DNA of 64,000 nucleotides, from NCBI RefSeq assembly GCF_035994945.1, contig NZ_CP108677.1, positions 2,728,001-2,792,000 of the forward strand, read 5' to 3'. Position numbers and translations under genes: made by a program. Each line of letters begins with the position of its first letter. The stretch's first letter is position 1. The stretch comes from Streptomyces sp. NBC_01216 (GTDB lineage: Bacteria > Actinomycetota > Actinomycetes > Streptomycetales > Streptomycetaceae). Of this stretch, positions 31,338 to 40,182 are shown piece after piece. Below the pieces are notes generated by a model, which saw only the letters and a list, made by a program, of their open reading frames with translations, did not search any database and was not told the origin of the DNA.

Positions 31338-32135
31338 ATGGAGCTCACCGGGCTGACCAGGCTCGCGAAAGTCACCACCACCCTGAAGGCCAATGCCCTG
31401 GAACTGGCGATCCTCACCGGTCACCTCCTCCTCTACCCCTCGGGCATCGTCGCCGAGCGGGCCTCGGTGCCGACGTCCGATCCCCTGGCCACGCCCGGCT
31501 CCCGGCGTCCCGTCGTCCTTCTGCACGGCTTCGTCGACAACCGCTCGGTCTTCGTCCTGCTCCGTCGCCACCTCGCCCGGCACGGCCGTCACACACTCGG
31601 GTCGCTCAACTACTCACCGCTCATGTGCGACCTGCGTACCGCCGCCGACCTGCTCGGCCGGCACGTGGAGGAGGTGTGCGACCGGACCGGCCACCGGGAG
31701 GTCGACGTCGTCGGGCACAGTCTGGGGGGACTGATCGCCCGCTACTACGTGCAGCGTCTGGGCGGTGACACACGGGTACGCACCCTGGTCACGCTCGGTA
31801 CGCCGCACGCCGGCACCGGCGTCGCCCCGCTGGCGAGCGCCCACCCGTTGGTCCGCCAGATGCGGCCCGGCTCCGAGGTGCTCCGGGAGCTGGCCAGTCC
31901 GGCACCGGGCTGCCGGACCCGTTTCGTGAGCTTCTGGAGCGACCTCGACCAGGTCATGGTCCCGGTCGAGACCGCCCGCCTGGACCACTCCGACCTGACC
32001 GTGCACAACGTCCGGGTGAGTGGGATCGGCCATCTCGCGCTGCCGGTGCATCCGACCGTGGTCGCCGGCATTCGGCAGGCCCTGGACGCGGACGAGACGG
32101 AAGGCGCCGCGCCCGGGGCGGCCTCCGTGGCCTGA
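31338..32135 (+). CDS. Alpha/beta-hydrolase lipase/esterase
   Basis: A 265-residue alpha/beta hydrolase. The oxyanion segment [14 protein letters not shown] is followed by the nucleophile elbow [15 protein letters not shown] (Ser128), an Asp in SDLDQVMVP, and the catalytic His in [11 protein letters not shown]. The layout is of the triacylglycerol-lipase/LipA type. There is no clear cleavable signal; the N-terminal helix ([18 protein letters not shown]) is moderately hydrophobic, so it may be membrane-associated. GGGAGG lies 6 nt before the ATG. A hairpin 27-74 bases after the stop ends the unit. Confidence 0.87.
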   Translation: MELTGLTRLAKVTTTLKANALELAILTGHLLLYPSGIVAERASVPTSDPLATPGSRRPVVLLHGFVDNRSVFVLLRRHLARHGRHTLGSLNYSPLMCDLRTAADLLGRHVEEVCDRTGHREVDVVGHSLGGLIARYYVQRLGGDTRVRTLVTLGTPHAGTGVAPLASAHPLVRQMRPGSEVLRELASPAPGCRTRFVSFWSDLDQVMVPVETARLDHSDLTVHNVRVSGIGHLALPVHPTVVAGIRQALDADETEGAAPGAASVA

Positions 32136-32455
32136 CCTCCCGGGCCCGACACACCGGGAACCGGGCCCGACACACCGGCGGGACCGCCGCCGGTGTGCGA
32201 CCGGCCCGCGAGGCATCTGCGTCTGACGGGTTGCCGGAACACACCATCCTTCGAACGTTTCTCGAACACAGGGCCAAGGCTCTCCCTGGGGACCACCGAA
32301 ACACGGCCGATTGCCCGTTTCCTACGGGACCGGACCCCTCGGAAGATTGTCGCCCGCGCATACCGCCGGGTACAGTCGCGCCACTGCTTCACCCCGGGAC
32401 GCCCCTGAGCGGGCCCACCCGGACTGGTCCTGCCGCCGAGGCGAGAGAGAAGTTG
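32136..32455. other. Intergenic region: lipase terminator and M23 promoter area
   Basis: Contains an 18-base direct repeat (32141-32158 and 32162-32179), a terminator hairpin built from the second copy (32162-32209), and further on two TCGAAC direct repeats 11 bases apart (32251-32256 and 32262-32267) in a locally A+T-richer stretch that could bind a regulator of the M23 gene. No gene seen. Confidence 0.55.
32162..32209 (+). terminator. Terminator of the lipase gene
   Basis: An 11-bp stem (32172-32182 with 32188-32198) is extended by an outer CGGGCC/GGCCCG pairing, 27 bases past the lipase stop. Confidence 0.6.
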
Positions 32456-34012
32456 GTGAACGACCAGCACCCCCACGCCGGGTACGTCGGAGACGACGGC
32501 CACAGCATCGGCGGCTTCGCCACGGACCCGTTGTTCGGCGCCCTCCCGGGCGGATACGACGCCGGCCACAGCGGCCAGTACGACACCACGCAGTGGGGCA
32601 GCGGCGCGTACGACACCTACCCCGCGGACCAGCCGGTGACACCGCAGTACGCGGGCTACGACACCACGGGACAGTACGAGACCACCGGCCACTACGACAC
32701 CACCGGCCAGTGGGACGCCACCGCGTGGAACGAGGCGCAGCAGACCGGCCAGTACCAGTCCGCCTCCTTCGCCTCGTACGACACCACCGGCCAGTGGACG
32801 ACGCCGGGCTACGAGAGCGGTGCGTACGACGCCACGGCCTGGAACCAGGCGGCGCCGGAACACGGGCGCCAGGCCGCCGAGCCGGTCGTCCCGCAGCAGT
32901 ACACACCCGACCACGAGTACGTCCCCGCAACCGGTGAGTACGCCCCGGGACAGGAGTACGCACCCGAACCGGCCGCCTATCTCCCCGAACAAGACGCGCA
33001 CCACGAGCACATCGGGGACACGGCGTACGACGCGCAGGCCGATGAGCGGTTCCCGGAGCAGCACACGGACGAGCCGCTCGCGGAGCACACGGCCCGCTTC
33101 GAGGCCGCCGAGCAAGACGCGTACCCGTACGACTACGCCACCGGCACGTACGACGACGCGGTGGAACACGACGATCGGACGCAGCCCGGGGAACCGGACG
33201 ACCGAATGCGCGTCGAGGCCCCCGTCGCCGCCAGGCCCGTGCGTCGTTCGTCCGGGGGGAGCCGCGGCCGTCGCCGTACGCCCGCGAAGCGTTCCGCCCT
33301 GCTGACCGTCGCCGTCCCGTCCGCCTGTGTCATGGGCGTCGCGGGGATCGCCGCGGCCTCCGTGGGCGGGCTCGCCGACGCGAGCCCCGGCACGAAGGAC
33401 GACACGATGGCGCTCGCCGCCGCCGATCCGTCCTCGGTCAAACCGGTCGCCGCGAACAACGAGCTGGACACCCAGCTCCAGGCGCTCAGCGCCGACGCGC
33501 GCGACTTCGGCGACCGCGCCAGCCGCACACAGGAGCGCATCGACCTCCGGCTGCGCGAGGAGGCCGAGAAGAAGAAGCGGGAGGAGGAAGCGGCCCGCAA
33601 GGAGGCACTGCGCCCCAAGTTCCTGCTGCCGGTGAAACTGCACCAGCTCAGCGCCCGCTACGGACAGGCCGGCGTCAACTGGATGTCCCTGCACACCGGT
33701 ATCGACTTCCCCGTCCAGTACGGAACCCCGGTGATGGCCGCGACCGACGGCACGGTCCGCACGCAGTGGAACAGCGCCTACGGCAACATGGCGATCGTGA
33801 CCGCGGCGGACGGCACCGAGACCTGGTACTGCCACCTCAGCAGCACCAAGATCCGCTCCGGCAAGGTCAAGGCCGGTGACGTGATCGCGTACTCCGGCAA
33901 CTCCGGCAACTCCACGGGCCCGCACCTCCACTTCGAGGTCCGCCCGAACGGAGGCACGCCGATCGACCCGCTGCCGTGGCTGCGCGGCCACGGTCTCGAC
34001 CCGACCACCTGA
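32456..34012 (+). CDS. M23 family peptidoglycan endopeptidase with Tyr-rich cytoplasmic tail
   Basis: About 518 residues. Residues 1-265 are a disordered Tyr/Thr/Gln/Asp-rich tail with repeated GYDTTGQ-like units. An Arg-rich stretch (GRRRTPAKR) then leads to a membrane helix at about 280-305 and an extracytoplasmic coiled coil (about 340-385, EEAEKKKREEEAARKEA). The C-terminal LytM domain has zinc ligands His413 and Asp417 (SLHTGIDFP) and the HLH motif (His490, His492). It should cleave peptidoglycan cross-bridges from a membrane anchor. The start is a GTG; purine-rich GAGAGAGAAG lies just upstream. A UUCG-capped terminator follows. Confidence 0.85.
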   Translation: MNDQHPHAGYVGDDGHSIGGFATDPLFGALPGGYDAGHSGQYDTTQWGSGAYDTYPADQPVTPQYAGYDTTGQYETTGHYDTTGQWDATAWNEAQQTGQYQSASFASYDTTGQWTTPGYESGAYDATAWNQAAPEHGRQAAEPVVPQQYTPDHEYVPATGEYAPGQEYAPEPAAYLPEQDAHHEHIGDTAYDAQADERFPEQHTDEPLAEHTARFEAAEQDAYPYDYATGTYDDAVEHDDRTQPGEPDDRMRVEAPVAARPVRRSSGGSRGRRRTPAKRSALLTVAVPSACVMGVAGIAAASVGGLADASPGTKDDTMALAAADPSSVKPVAANNELDTQLQALSADARDFGDRASRTQERIDLRLREEAEKKKREEEAARKEALRPKFLLPVKLHQLSARYGQAGVNWMSLHTGIDFPVQYGTPVMAATDGTVRTQWNSAYGNMAIVTAADGTETWYCHLSSTKIRSGKVKAGDVIAYSGNSGNSTGPHLHFEVRPNGGTPIDPLPWLRGHGLDPTT

Positions 34013-34033
34013 GCGTCGGCCGGCGTCGGCACC

Positions 34034-34087
34034 ACATGGACATGGGGAGGGCCCCGGCTTCGGCCGGGGCCCTCCCCATGTCCATGT
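34034..34087. terminator. Perfect 25-bp hairpin with TTCG tetraloop
   Basis: Bases 34034-34058 pair exactly with 34063-34087 around TTCG. It lies between the convergent M23 and pcrA genes and is the strongest terminator in the window, probably working in both directions. Confidence 0.9.
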
Positions 34088-34168
34088 GTCCGTGGGCGGA
34101 CGGGCACACGAGCCGGAGGCCCGAGGAACGGGCCGGTCCGGGGAAGCGCTACGGGCGGGAACGTCAGG

Positions 34169-36652
34169 TCAGAGCTTCTCGACAGGTGCGTACCGCAGCA
34201 GGAGGCGCTTCGGCTTCTCGTCGCCGAAATCGATCGTCGCCTGCGCGTCCGAGCCCGCACCCGTCACCTGCACGACCGTGCCGAGGCCGAACTGGTCGTG
34301 CGTGACCCGGTCGCCGGGCTGGAGAGCGATCACCGGCTTGTCGCCGGCGCGGCGCGTGGCGAAACCGGAGGGGCCCGAGCGCGAGCGCGAGGAGGAGAGC
34401 GAGGAGGTGATGCCCGAGGTCGGCCCGGCCGGCTTGACCATGGGGCCGGTCCGCTTCCACTCCAGGTACGTCGGCGGGATCTCCTCCAGGAAACGGGAGG
34501 CCGGGTTGTAGGACGGCTGGCCCCAGGCGCTGCGCATCGAGGAACGCGTCAGGTACAGCCGCTCGCGGGCGCGGGTGATCCCCACGTACGCGAGGCGCCG
34601 CTCCTCCTCCAGCTCCTTGGTCTGGCCGAGCGCCCGCATGTGCGGGAAGACGCCGTCCTCCATGCCGGTCAGGAAGACCACCGGGAATTCGAGGCCCTTG
34701 GCGGTGTGCAGGGTCATCAGTGTGATGACGCCGGACCCCTCCTCGTCCTCGTCGGGGATCTGGTCGGAGTCGGCGACGAGCGCGACCTTCTCCAGGAACT
34801 CCGCCAGTGTCGCGGGCTCGTCACCCCGCTCCTGCTCGAACTCCAGTGCCACCGAGGCCAGTTCCTGGAGGTTCTCGATGCGGGTCTCGTCCTGCGGGTC
34901 GGTGGACGCCTGCAGCTCGGCGAGGTAGCCCGTGCGCTCCAGGACCGCTTCCAGGACAACGGCCGGACCGGCGCCGGAGTCCGCGATGGTGCGGAGCTCC
35001 TCCATGAGGGTGTTGAAACGCTTGACGGCGTTCGCGGAGCGTGCCGCCATGCCGTACGCCTCGTCGACCCGCTTGAGCGCCTGCGGGAAGGTGATCTTCT
35101 CACGCAGCGAAAGGGCGTCGATCATCGCCTCCGCACGCTCGCCGATACCGCGCTTGGGGACGTTGAGGATGCGGCGGAGCGGGACGTTGTCCTCGGGGTT
35201 GGCGAGGACCCGCAGGTAGGCCAGGACGTCCCGGACCTCCTTGCGCTCGTAGAAGCGCACGCCGCCGACGACCTTGTACGGCAGGCCGACCCGGATGAAG
35301 ATCTCCTCGAAGACGCGGGACTGGGCGTTGGTCCGGTAGAAGACGGCCACGTCTCCGGCCTTCGCCTCGCCCGCGTCGGTGAGCCGGTCGATCTCGTCGG
35401 CGACGAACTGCGCCTCGTCGTGTTCGGTGTCGGCGACGTAGCCGGTGATCTGCGCACCGGCCCCCGCGTTCGTCCACAGGTTCTTGGGCCGCCGGCTCTC
35501 GTTGCGTTCGATGACGGCATTGGCGGCCGAGAGAATGGTCTGCGTGGAACGGTAGTTCTGCTCCAGCAGGATCGTGGTCGCGTCCGGGTAGTCCTCCTCG
35601 AACTGGAGGATGTTGCGGATGGTCGCCCCGCGGAAGGCGTAGATCGACTGGTCCGCGTCGCCGACGACGCACAGCTCGGCCGGCCCCAGGTCCTCGTAGC
35701 CGGTGCCGACCAGTTCGCGCACCAGTGTGTACTGGGCGTGGTTGGTGTCCTGGTACTCGTCGACGAGGACGTGGCGGAATCGGCGGCGGTAGTGCTCGGC
35801 GACGTCGGGGAACGCCTGGAGCAGGTGGACCGTCGTCATGATGATGTCGTCGAAGTCCAGCGCGTTGGCCTCGCGCAACCGGGCCTGGTACATCCGGTAC
35901 GCCTCGGCCAGCGTCTTCTCGAAGCCGTCGGCGGCCTGGTCGGCGAACGTCTCCTCGTCGATCAGCTCGTTCTTGAGGTTCGAGATCTTGGCGCTGAACG
36001 ACTTCGGCGGGAACTTCTTGGGATCGAGGTCCAGATCACGGCAGACCAGCGCCATCAGACGCTTGGAGTCGGCGGCGTCGTAGATCGAGAACGACGAGGT
36101 GAAGCCGAGCCTCTTCGACTCACGGCGGAGGATGCGGACGCACGCGCTGTGGAAGGTCATGACCCACATGGCGTTGGCGCGCGGCCCGACGAGCTGCTCG
36201 ACACGCTCCTTCATCTCGCCGGCGGCCTTGTTGGTGAAGGTGATCGCCAGTATCTGGCCGGGGTGGACGTGCCGGCTGCCCAGCAGATGGGCGATGCGGT
36301 GGGTCAGCACCCGGGTCTTGCCGGACCCCGCGCCCGCGACGATGAGCAGCGGGGTGTCGGTGTGGACGACGGCGGCGCGCTGCTGCTCGTTCAACCCCTC
36401 CAGAAGCGCGGCGGGGTCCACGACCGGGCGCGGGGCACCGTCGCGGTAGTACGCGTCCCTGGCCGGGGCCGCGCCGGAGCCCTCCCCGGACCCCGTGGCT
36501 CCGGGAAGACCCCACTCGCCGAAGAGGTCGTGCGGAACCTCCTCCGCGGCCGGGGTGCCGCCGTGCTCGTGGTCCTCGGGCGGCGGCGGGTGCTCCTCCG
36601 GGGAGTGGTTCCGGAGGCTCGCCAGGAAGCTGTCGTCGAAAAGGCTGCTCAT
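34169..36652 (-). CDS. pcrA: ATP-dependent DNA helicase PcrA/UvrD
   Basis: Superfamily 1A 3'-5' DNA helicase for repair and replication restart. It has 827 residues, longer than PcrA of low-GC bacteria because of an 85-residue acidic N-terminal tail. The helicase motifs are in order: Q motif LNEQQRAAVVH, motif I AGAGSGKT, Ia ITFTNKAAGEMKERV, II VDEYQDTNHAQY, III VVGDADQSIYAFRGA, IV LEQNYRST, V VITLMTLHTAKGLEFPVVF, VI AYVGITRARERLYL. The C-terminal 110 residues carry the basic linker and small interaction domain usual for PcrA. Confidence 0.97.
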   Translation of the reverse strand: MSSLFDDSFLASLRNHSPEEHPPPPEDHEHGGTPAAEEVPHDLFGEWGLPGATGSGEGSGAAPARDAYYRDGAPRPVVDPAALLEGLNEQQRAAVVHTDTPLLIVAGAGSGKTRVLTHRIAHLLGSRHVHPGQILAITFTNKAAGEMKERVEQLVGPRANAMWVMTFHSACVRILRRESKRLGFTSSFSIYDAADSKRLMALVCRDLDLDPKKFPPKSFSAKISNLKNELIDEETFADQAADGFEKTLAEAYRMYQARLREANALDFDDIIMTTVHLLQAFPDVAEHYRRRFRHVLVDEYQDTNHAQYTLVRELVGTGYEDLGPAELCVVGDADQSIYAFRGATIRNILQFEEDYPDATTILLEQNYRSTQTILSAANAVIERNESRRPKNLWTNAGAGAQITGYVADTEHDEAQFVADEIDRLTDAGEAKAGDVAVFYRTNAQSRVFEEIFIRVGLPYKVVGGVRFYERKEVRDVLAYLRVLANPEDNVPLRRILNVPKRGIGERAEAMIDALSLREKITFPQALKRVDEAYGMAARSANAVKRFNTLMEELRTIADSGAGPAVVLEAVLERTGYLAELQASTDPQDETRIENLQELASVALEFEQERGDEPATLAEFLEKVALVADSDQIPDEDEEGSGVITLMTLHTAKGLEFPVVFLTGMEDGVFPHMRALGQTKELEEERRLAYVGITRARERLYLTRSSMRSAWGQPSYNPASRFLEEIPPTYLEWKRTGPMVKPAGPTSGITSSLSSSRSRSGPSGFATRRAGDKPVIALQPGDRVTHDQFGLGTVVQVTGAGSDAQATIDFGDEKPKRLLLRYAPVEKL

Positions 36653-36938
36653 CGCCTCACGAGTCTAGGCCGCCGCACCGACAGCCCGCTCCCGCCTTCC
36701 GAAGTCACGGCCGGTTCATGGAGGGTCACCGTCCGGATCAGGTCACGGAAATGTATCGGACAAATAGAGCACCGGCCTTCCCAGTCGACCCGGCGGTTGG
36801 CTAGCGTGCTCGCCCAAGCAGCCCGTCCCCTCCGGCGGCGAATCGCGCCGAGCGGGCCGCCCACGCCGAACCCGGCCCTGCCCCAAGGCGGTTGCAGCCG
36901 GGCGTCCCCCTCGGCGGTCACGGAAGGAGATGCCGGTC
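36653..36938. other. Intergenic region between pcrA and the first NlpC/P60 gene
   Basis: About 285 bases between divergent genes. TAGCGT at 36802-36807 is a plausible -10 for the hydrolase and the same hexamer precedes the paralogous gene (38845-38850). An A+T-richer patch lies at 36748-36768. I looked for a c-di-AMP riboswitch and saw no convincing core. Confidence 0.45.
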
Positions 36939-38081
36939 TTGGCGTCCCATCGCAAGCCGCGCAGCACCCGCTCGCACTCCCCCGCCGTCGGGGTCACGAC
37001 GGCCGCGGCCCTCGCCTCCGTCACCCTGCTGTCCACGCAGAGTGCGGAGGCCGCCCCCGCCGGTCCCTCGAAACCGACGGTGGAGGAGATCCAGAAGAAG
37101 GTCGACGATCTCTACCGGCAGGCCGGTACCGCGACGCAGGAGTACAACAGGACCAAGGAGGCGACCGACCGGCAGCGGCGGAAGGTCGACGGGATCCTGG
37201 ACGACGTGGCCCGCCGGACGGACGCGATCAACGAGTCGCGCCGCGCCCTCGGCTCCTACGCGGCGGCGCAGTACCGGACGGGGGCGGTCGGCCCGACCGC
37301 GGCGCTGATCTTCGCGGACAGTCCGCAGTCGTACTTCGACCAGACCCACCTCATGGACCGGCTCTCCGAGCGGCAGCGCGGCGCCGTCCAGGACTACGAG
37401 AGCAAGCGGGCGGCGACGGCGAAGCAGCGGGCCGAGGCGACGAGGAGCCTGGAGAGCCTGACCGACTCGCAGGCGGCGCTGCGGACGAAGAAGCAGACCG
37501 TGCAGGACAAGCTGGCAGAGGCGCGTACGCTGCTGGCCCGGCTGACGGCCGAGGAGAAGGCCCGGCTCGCGGAGCTGGAGCGCGAACGGGAAGCCGAGGC
37601 GCGGCGCCTGGCGGAGGAGAAGGCCAAGGCGGAGGCGGCCGAGGCGGAACGCCATCGACAGGCGGAGGCGGCCGAGGCGGAACGCCCGGCGACGGGCACA
37701 CCGCCGGCCGGCGACTCGGGCTCCGGGTACGCCGCCAAGGCGGAGCAGGCCCTCGCCTTCGCCCGGGACCAGATCGGCAAGCCGTACGTGTGGGGGGCGA
37801 CCGGCCCCAGCTCGTACGACTGCTCGGGCCTCACCCAGGCGGCCTGGAAGGCGGCGGGGGTCGACCTGCCCCGGACGACCTGGGACCAGGTGGAGGTGGG
37901 CACCCGCGTCGCCACGGAGGACCTGCTCCCCGGCGACCTCGTCTTCTTCTACGACGACATCAGCCACGTCGGCCTGTACATCGGCGGCGGCCGGATGATC
38001 CACGCGCCGAAGCCGGGCACGAACGTGCGCGAGGAGTCGATCTACTACATGCCGATCTACGGGAGCGTACGACCGGCCTGA
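36939..38081 (+). CDS. Secreted NlpC/P60 peptidoglycan hydrolase, copy 1
   Basis: Secreted cell-wall endopeptidase of about 380 residues. A signal peptide (basic start, then VGVTTAAALASVTLLST, cleaved near SAEA-AP) leads to a long coiled coil (about 45-235, very rich in Glu/Ala/Arg/Lys) and a C-terminal NlpC/P60 domain. The catalytic residues are DCSGL (Cys295), SHVGLYI (His343) and MIHAP (His355). I prefer the TTG at 36939. AAGGAG is 9 nt before it but touches the ATG at 36930, and the resulting (M)ASHRKPR matches the paralogue's (M)AAHRKPR at 39010. The coiled coil resembles RipA/CwlO-type hydrolases, which need activation at the membrane. Confidence 0.88.
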   Translation: MASHRKPRSTRSHSPAVGVTTAAALASVTLLSTQSAEAAPAGPSKPTVEEIQKKVDDLYRQAGTATQEYNRTKEATDRQRRKVDGILDDVARRTDAINESRRALGSYAAAQYRTGAVGPTAALIFADSPQSYFDQTHLMDRLSERQRGAVQDYESKRAATAKQRAEATRSLESLTDSQAALRTKKQTVQDKLAEARTLLARLTAEEKARLAELEREREAEARRLAEEKAKAEAAEAERHRQAEAAEAERPATGTPPAGDSGSGYAAKAEQALAFARDQIGKPYVWGATGPSSYDCSGLTQAAWKAAGVDLPRTTWDQVEVGTRVATEDLLPGDLVFFYDDISHVGLYIGGGRMIHAPKPGTNVREESIYYMPIYGSVRPA

Positions 38082-38309
38082 CGTGGCGGGCTCCGAGCTG
38101 CCCCGGGCGGCCCGGACTGGCCTGCGGCGACCGGGCCCGGAACGGCCGCGCCCTACCCGTCGTGGGTGCGCCGGGACCGGCCGGCCGGGCACCGCACCCC
38201 GTGGAGGCCCGTGGTACCCCGCGCCTTCACCGTCGGGGGGGGCCGCCCTTCGCGGGGCGCCGGGCGGGAACCGTGGGGTCGCGAACCGTGGGGTCGCGGC
38301 GCGCGCCCG

Positions 38310-38663
38310 TCAGGTCCAGAGCGTCGCGATGAAGATGTTCGCGACGGTCAGGCCGCCGACGGCGGCGAAGACGCCCTTGTCGACCTTCTCCTCGTCCCGC
38401 TTCACGTAGACGAGGGCCAGGATCACGAGGAGCACGGCCAGCTTGACGCCGATCTTCACGTTGTCCACCGGCCGGTCGTCCGCCTGGTTGAGCCCGACCA
38501 GTGCGACACCGGTGACCAGCATGGTCAACGCGCCGTGCAGCATCGCGGGGCCGAAACGGGCCGTACCGGCGCCCATCGCCTTCGTCTGGGTCAGGAATCC
38601 GCCGAGCAGCGAGGCGATTCCGATGATGTGCAGGGCGACGAAGACATTGATGAGTACGTCCAT
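38310..38663 (-). CDS. Small integral membrane protein (four helices)
   Basis: A 117-residue protein with four predicted membrane helices: DVLINVFVALHIIGIASLLG, LHGALTMLVTGVALVGL, IGVKLAVLLVILALVYV and GVFAAVGGLTVANIFIATLW. The basic/acidic loop KRDEEKVDKG sits between the last two. The family is widespread in Streptomyces without assigned function; the fold recalls small DUF2269/CopD-like membrane proteins but no heme or metal ligand set is evident apart from His12 and His43. No Shine-Dalgarno precedes the ATG, and TAGGCT lies 7 nt upstream, so a leaderless transcript is likely. Confidence 0.8.
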   Translation of the reverse strand: MDVLINVFVALHIIGIASLLGGFLTQTKAMGAGTARFGPAMLHGALTMLVTGVALVGLNQADDRPVDNVKIGVKLAVLLVILALVYVKRDEEKVDKGVFAAVGGLTVANIFIATLWT

Positions 38664-39009
38664 GGGGCGGAGCCTAACCGGGCCATACCATCCGCCTCCG
38701 GCCGGGTCCACCTTGTCCAGGGCATCGGTCAGGCGCGCGCCGCAATGCGGCATCCACCCGGCATCCCACCCGCCCCGATCGATCCGGGAGCGCCAACTGA
38801 CGTCAATATCGATCACCTGGACCCGCCTCCGTGACGCCCAGGTTTAGCGTCCTGCTCCAGGTGGCCGGCTCCCCACCACCGTCGGTCCGTCCGGCGGGAG
38901 CCGGCCGCCCCCGCCGGGAAATCCGGTGGTGGGCCGTCTCCCCTGTGCGGCCCGCCGCCGGGCCCGGACGGGCAACGCCCCCCACAGGGAGAGGATGTGA
39001 CCCGCCCTC
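38664..39009. other. Intergenic region between small membrane protein and second NlpC/P60 gene
   Basis: About 345 bases between divergent genes. CACCTGGA (38814-38821) and its inverse TCCAGGTG (38856-38863) flank a plausible -10 for the hydrolase (TAGCGT, 38845-38850). An A+T-rich patch (CGTCAATATCGATCA) lies at 38801-38815. No gene seen. Confidence 0.5.
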
Positions 39010-40083
39010 GTGGCAGCACACCGGAAGCCCCGGCAGTTCCCCCTCGGCGGCCAGGCGGTCAGGACCGCGGCCACGGTCGCCCTCGCCTCCGCCGCGACGG
39101 CCACGCTCTTCGAGGGCTCCGGGCATGCCGAGCCCTCGCTCACCCCGGCCCAGGTGAAGGCCAAGGTCGACCGGCTGTACCAGGAGGCCGAGGCGGCCAC
39201 CGAGCAGTACAACGGCGCGAAGGAGAAGGCGGACCAGGCGCGCGGCACGCTCGACCGGTTGCGCGACGAGGCCGCCCGCCGCACCGAGCGGCTCAACGAG
39301 GCGCGCAACGGGCTCGGTTCGATCGCCACCGCGCAGTACCGTGCCGGCGGGCTGGACCCCGCCGTACAGCTCGCGCTGACCTCCGACCCCGCCCAGTACC
39401 TGGAACGGGCCGCACTGGCCGAGAAGGCCGGCGAGCGGCAGGCGGCGGCCGTGGCGTCCGTCCGTCGCGAGCTGACCGGCATCCGCCAGCTGCGCGCCGA
39501 GTCTACGGAGCGCCTGACGGAGCTTCAGGGCCACGAAGCCGACCTGCGACGGCGGAAGGCGGAGGTCCAGGGCAAGCTCGGCGAGGCCCGTTCACTGCTG
39601 GCCCGGCTCACCGCGGCGGAGCGGGCACGCTATGAGGCCGCGGGGGCGGGCCGGACGGGACAGTCCGGTACCGACGCGGCCGAGGTGCGGGCGGACCGGG
39701 GCTCCCTGCCGCGCGGACCGGTGACGGCGCCGGGCTCCCGTGCCACGCAAGCCATCGCGTTCGCCCGGGCGCAGATCGGCAAGCCGTACGTCTGGGGCGC
39801 GACCGGGCCTTCCGCATACGACTGTTCGGGGCTGACGCAGGCGTCCTGGCGAGCGGCCGGCGTCTCGCTGCCCCGCACCACGTACACGCAGATCAACGCG
39901 GGGCGGCGGGTCTCCCGATCCGAACTGACGCCGGGCGACCTGGTGTTCTTCTACTCGGGCATCACCCATGTCGGGCTGTACATCGGCGGCGGCCAGATGA
40001 TCCACGCGCCACGGCCGGGCGCTCCGGTGCGGATCGCCCCGATCGACGAGATGCCCTTCGCGGGGGCGACGCGGGTGGCCTGA
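39010..40083 (+). CDS. Secreted NlpC/P60 peptidoglycan hydrolase, copy 2
   Basis: Paralogue of the hydrolase 1 kb upstream, with 357 residues and the same layout: signal peptide (TVALASAATATLF, GHAEPS cleavage), a coiled coil of about 200 residues, and an NlpC/P60 domain with DCSGL (Cys272) and THVGLYI (His320), then MIHAP. The shared VWGATGPSxYDCSGLTQAxW block shows recent common descent. The GTG at 39010 gives (M)AAHRKPR; GGGAGAGG is 13 nt upstream, rather far. Two copies may act at different stages, such as vegetative septation and germination. Confidence 0.9.
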   Translation: MAAHRKPRQFPLGGQAVRTAATVALASAATATLFEGSGHAEPSLTPAQVKAKVDRLYQEAEAATEQYNGAKEKADQARGTLDRLRDEAARRTERLNEARNGLGSIATAQYRAGGLDPAVQLALTSDPAQYLERAALAEKAGERQAAAVASVRRELTGIRQLRAESTERLTELQGHEADLRRRKAEVQGKLGEARSLLARLTAAERARYEAAGAGRTGQSGTDAAEVRADRGSLPRGPVTAPGSRATQAIAFARAQIGKPYVWGATGPSAYDCSGLTQASWRAAGVSLPRTTYTQINAGRRVSRSELTPGDLVFFYSGITHVGLYIGGGQMIHAPRPGAPVRIAPIDEMPFAGATRVA

Positions 40084-40114
40084 CGCTCCCGCCTGGCGCG
40101 GTGGCCTTTCCCTC

Positions 40115-40162
40115 TTGACGCTCAGATAGCGCCACTATCTACTACGGGTAGTGCCACTATCT
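40115..40162 (+). promoter_or_regulatory. Promoter with repeated operators
   Basis: TTGACG (40115-40120) is a likely -35. AGATAG-N5-CTATCT (40124-40140) is a perfect inverted repeat in the -35/-10 spacer. TAGTG-C-CACTA (40149-40159) is a second palindrome downstream. The ten-base GCCACTATCT occurs in both, 22 bases apart, so two repressor dimers could bind on one DNA face. Confidence 0.6.
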
Positions 40163-40182
40163 GATCGTGAGAGGATCGCGCG

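Noticed and set aside
32251..32267. LexA (SOS) box upstream of the M23 gene
   Set aside because: The GAAC words are direct repeats, not the inverted GAAC-N4-GTTC expected for Streptomyces LexA.
34298..38332. Very long plus-strand ORF (over 1,300 codons) opposite pcrA
   Set aside because: It is the mirror frame of pcrA and the following coiled-coil gene in GC-rich DNA. Its product is Arg/Gly/Val-rich with no family similarity, while the minus-strand frame shows every helicase motif.
32136..39009. c-di-AMP (ydaO-type) riboswitch before the M23 or NlpC/P60 genes
   Set aside because: Such riboswitches precede many Streptomyces cell-wall hydrolases, so I looked in all three leaders. I could not find the paired conserved cores, only scattered GGGGA words.
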